A stretch of 27,327 nt of DNA from a virus: IMG/VR virus record IMGVR_UViG_3300032313_000630, positions 1 to 27,327 of that record, one strand, 5' to 3'. The notes below the pieces were generated by a model. That model saw only the letters and a list, made by a program, of their open reading frames with translations. It was not told the DNA's origin and searched no databases. The position numbers and the translations under genes are program-made. How positions within the stretch are numbered: position 1 is the first letter of the stretch; every line of letters begins with the position of its first letter. This document shows, piece by piece, positions 26,542 to 27,327 of the stretch.

Positions 26542-27327
26542 TTTCTTCCTCCTCGTGAACCTGGTGAATTTGCTCCTGATGAGCCTCCCCCAGAACTTCC
26601 TCCGCCTCCTGTGCCACCTCCTGTGGCTCCTCCTGTGGCAACTGCTGCTGCATTAATTGCGGCACCTGCTGCTACAACTGTTGCTACAACCATTTCTGTT
26701 GCCTCTTCTCTTTCTTCATCTGACATATCTGCGCCTATATTGCTTAGTGCCTGAATAGCCGCTCCAGGGTCTGAAAATGCTGTTGATAATAACTCTGCAG
26801 GATTTTCAAGCAATACCAAGGATGCTGCTACCTCTGCAGTAATAACAACTTCGTTACCGTTTTCATCTTGACGAACTTCAACAGGTGTATCTGCAGGCAA
26901 ATCTTTATACTCAATGCCAGCCTCTTGTATTTGTTCTTTAGTTAAAGATTCTCCAGGAGCAATAGACTTTACAAGAGCCTCTGATACTAATTCTTTTTCT
27001 GCATTAGTTAATTTTCCATCTTCGGATAAAGCATCTGCAAGATTTTGAACTTCTTCTGCAGTTACTTCACCATCACTTGCTAACTCATTTAAAATATCTT
27101 CTGCTTCCTCTGCATCTATTTTGCCATCAGACAATGCGTCATCAACAGATTCTTCTACTGCTTCTTCTGATCCCGCCTCTGGCTCCTCAGCAGGTGGCTC
27201 CTCAGCAGGTGGCTCTTCTGCAGGTGGCTCTTCTGCAGGTGGCTCTTCTGCAGGTGGCTCTTCTGCAGGTGGCTCTTCTGCAGGTGGCTCTTCTGCAGGT
27301 GGCTCTTCTGCAGGTGGCTCTTCTGCA
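26535..27327 (-). CDS. Partial protein with PPAEE repeats, EF-hand-like repeats and Gly-rich tail
   Basis: The 5' end lies beyond the window; 264 codons are visible. They begin with at least nine PPAEE units, then EEAVEESVDDALSDGKIDAE. Three 16-19-residue units follow, each with a DG-x-[IVL]-[TD] core (SDGKIDAEEAEDIL, SDGEVTAEEVQNLA, EDGKLTNAEKELV), resembling EF-hand or dockerin-like calcium loops. A hydrophobic segment with VVATVVAAGAAINAAAVA and a Gly/Ser-rich tail ending GSRGGRKW complete it. It may be a tail, fibre or surface protein. The repeats are prone to length change. It is coupled to two holin-like genes. Confidence 0.6.
   Translation of the reverse strand, partial: AEEPPAEEPPAEEPPAEEPPAEEPPAEEPPAEEPPAEEPPAEEPPAEEPEAGSEEAVEESVDDALSDGKIDAEEAEDILNELASDGEVTAEEVQNLADALSEDGKLTNAEKELVSEALVKSIAPGESLTKEQIQEAGIEYKDLPADTPVEVRQDENGNEVVITAEVAASLVLLENPAELLSTAFSDPGAAIQALSNIGADMSDEEREEATEMVVATVVAAGAAINAAAVATGGATGGGTGGGGSSGGGSSGANSPGSRGGRKW
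27181..27327. repeat. 15-bp tandem repeat encoding PPAEE
   Basis: GGCTCTTCTGCAGGT is repeated head to tail, nine full units and one cut by the window edge. The first two units carry synonymous changes (CCTC, CAG); the other units are identical, a sign of recent expansion. It encodes an extended Pro/Glu-rich spacer. Confidence 0.9.

Noticed and set aside
27181-27327. CRISPR-like array at the window edge
   Set aside because: The 15-bp units are contiguous with no spacers and stay in frame as PPAEE codons.

Overview
This window looks like part of a tailed double-stranded DNA phage (Caudoviricetes) of an actinobacterium. It is AT-rich and very tightly packed: most genes are under 120 residues and many share stop and start bases. 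A WhiB-type protein (23302-23613), an Lsr2-like DNA-binding mini-protein (3546-3686) and a CDxC/CGHH zinc protein (367-555) point to an actinobacterial host. The holin-like pair beside a repeat-rich, probably virion-associated protein (26066-27327) points to a phage rather than a chromosome. A freshwater Nanopelagicales-type host is a guess, based on low GC and on secreted proteins with Ala-rich C-termini. No capsid, terminase, polymerase, integrase, tRNA or CRISPR array is visible here.

Layout. (1) 1-4158, + strand: small early-type genes in two or three runs, with clear sigma70-like promoters (1203-1232, 3482-3510, 3717-3745) and terminators (931-953, 1051-1078). (2) 4159-4693: a non-coding junction between converging transcription units. 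It holds two TTATCCACA boxes, a terminator hairpin, 15-bp direct repeats and a 10-bp triplicate. (3) 4694-8808, mostly - strand: microproteins, many with paired Cys motifs, plus a sulfotransferase-like gene on + and an alpha/beta hydrolase. (4) 8795-21821: the cargo region. It encodes an SGNH hydrolase, a NodU/CmcH-type carbamoyltransferase, a heme catalase, a KAS III enzyme, a DUF2061-like membrane protein, a secreted Thr/Ala-rich protein, a thioredoxin, an RsmI-like methylase, a secreted subtilisin-like protease and four 2-oxoglutarate/Fe(II) oxygenases. (5) 21835-27327, - strand: a proteasome-like Ntn hydrolase, a membrane-anchored coiled coil, WhiB, two more 2OG oxygenases, a degenerate SGNH paralogue, holin-like proteins and an EF-hand-like/PPAEE-repeat protein cut by the window edge.

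Two patterns stand out. First, at least twelve genes have a -10 hexamer ending exactly six bases before the start ATG, three of them with full or near-consensus promoters (TTGACA-17-TATAAT at 17773 and 21288). These are predicted leaderless mRNAs. Second, there are six 2OG oxygenase genes in 14 kb. Four belong to one subfamily (HxD ... IHWR) and sit next to group-transfer and hydrolase enzymes. I read this as a possible hydroxylation and decoration toolkit acting on a virion, cell-surface or nucleic-acid target, with catalase and thioredoxin as possible redox partners. That reading is inference; no substrate can be seen in the sequence.
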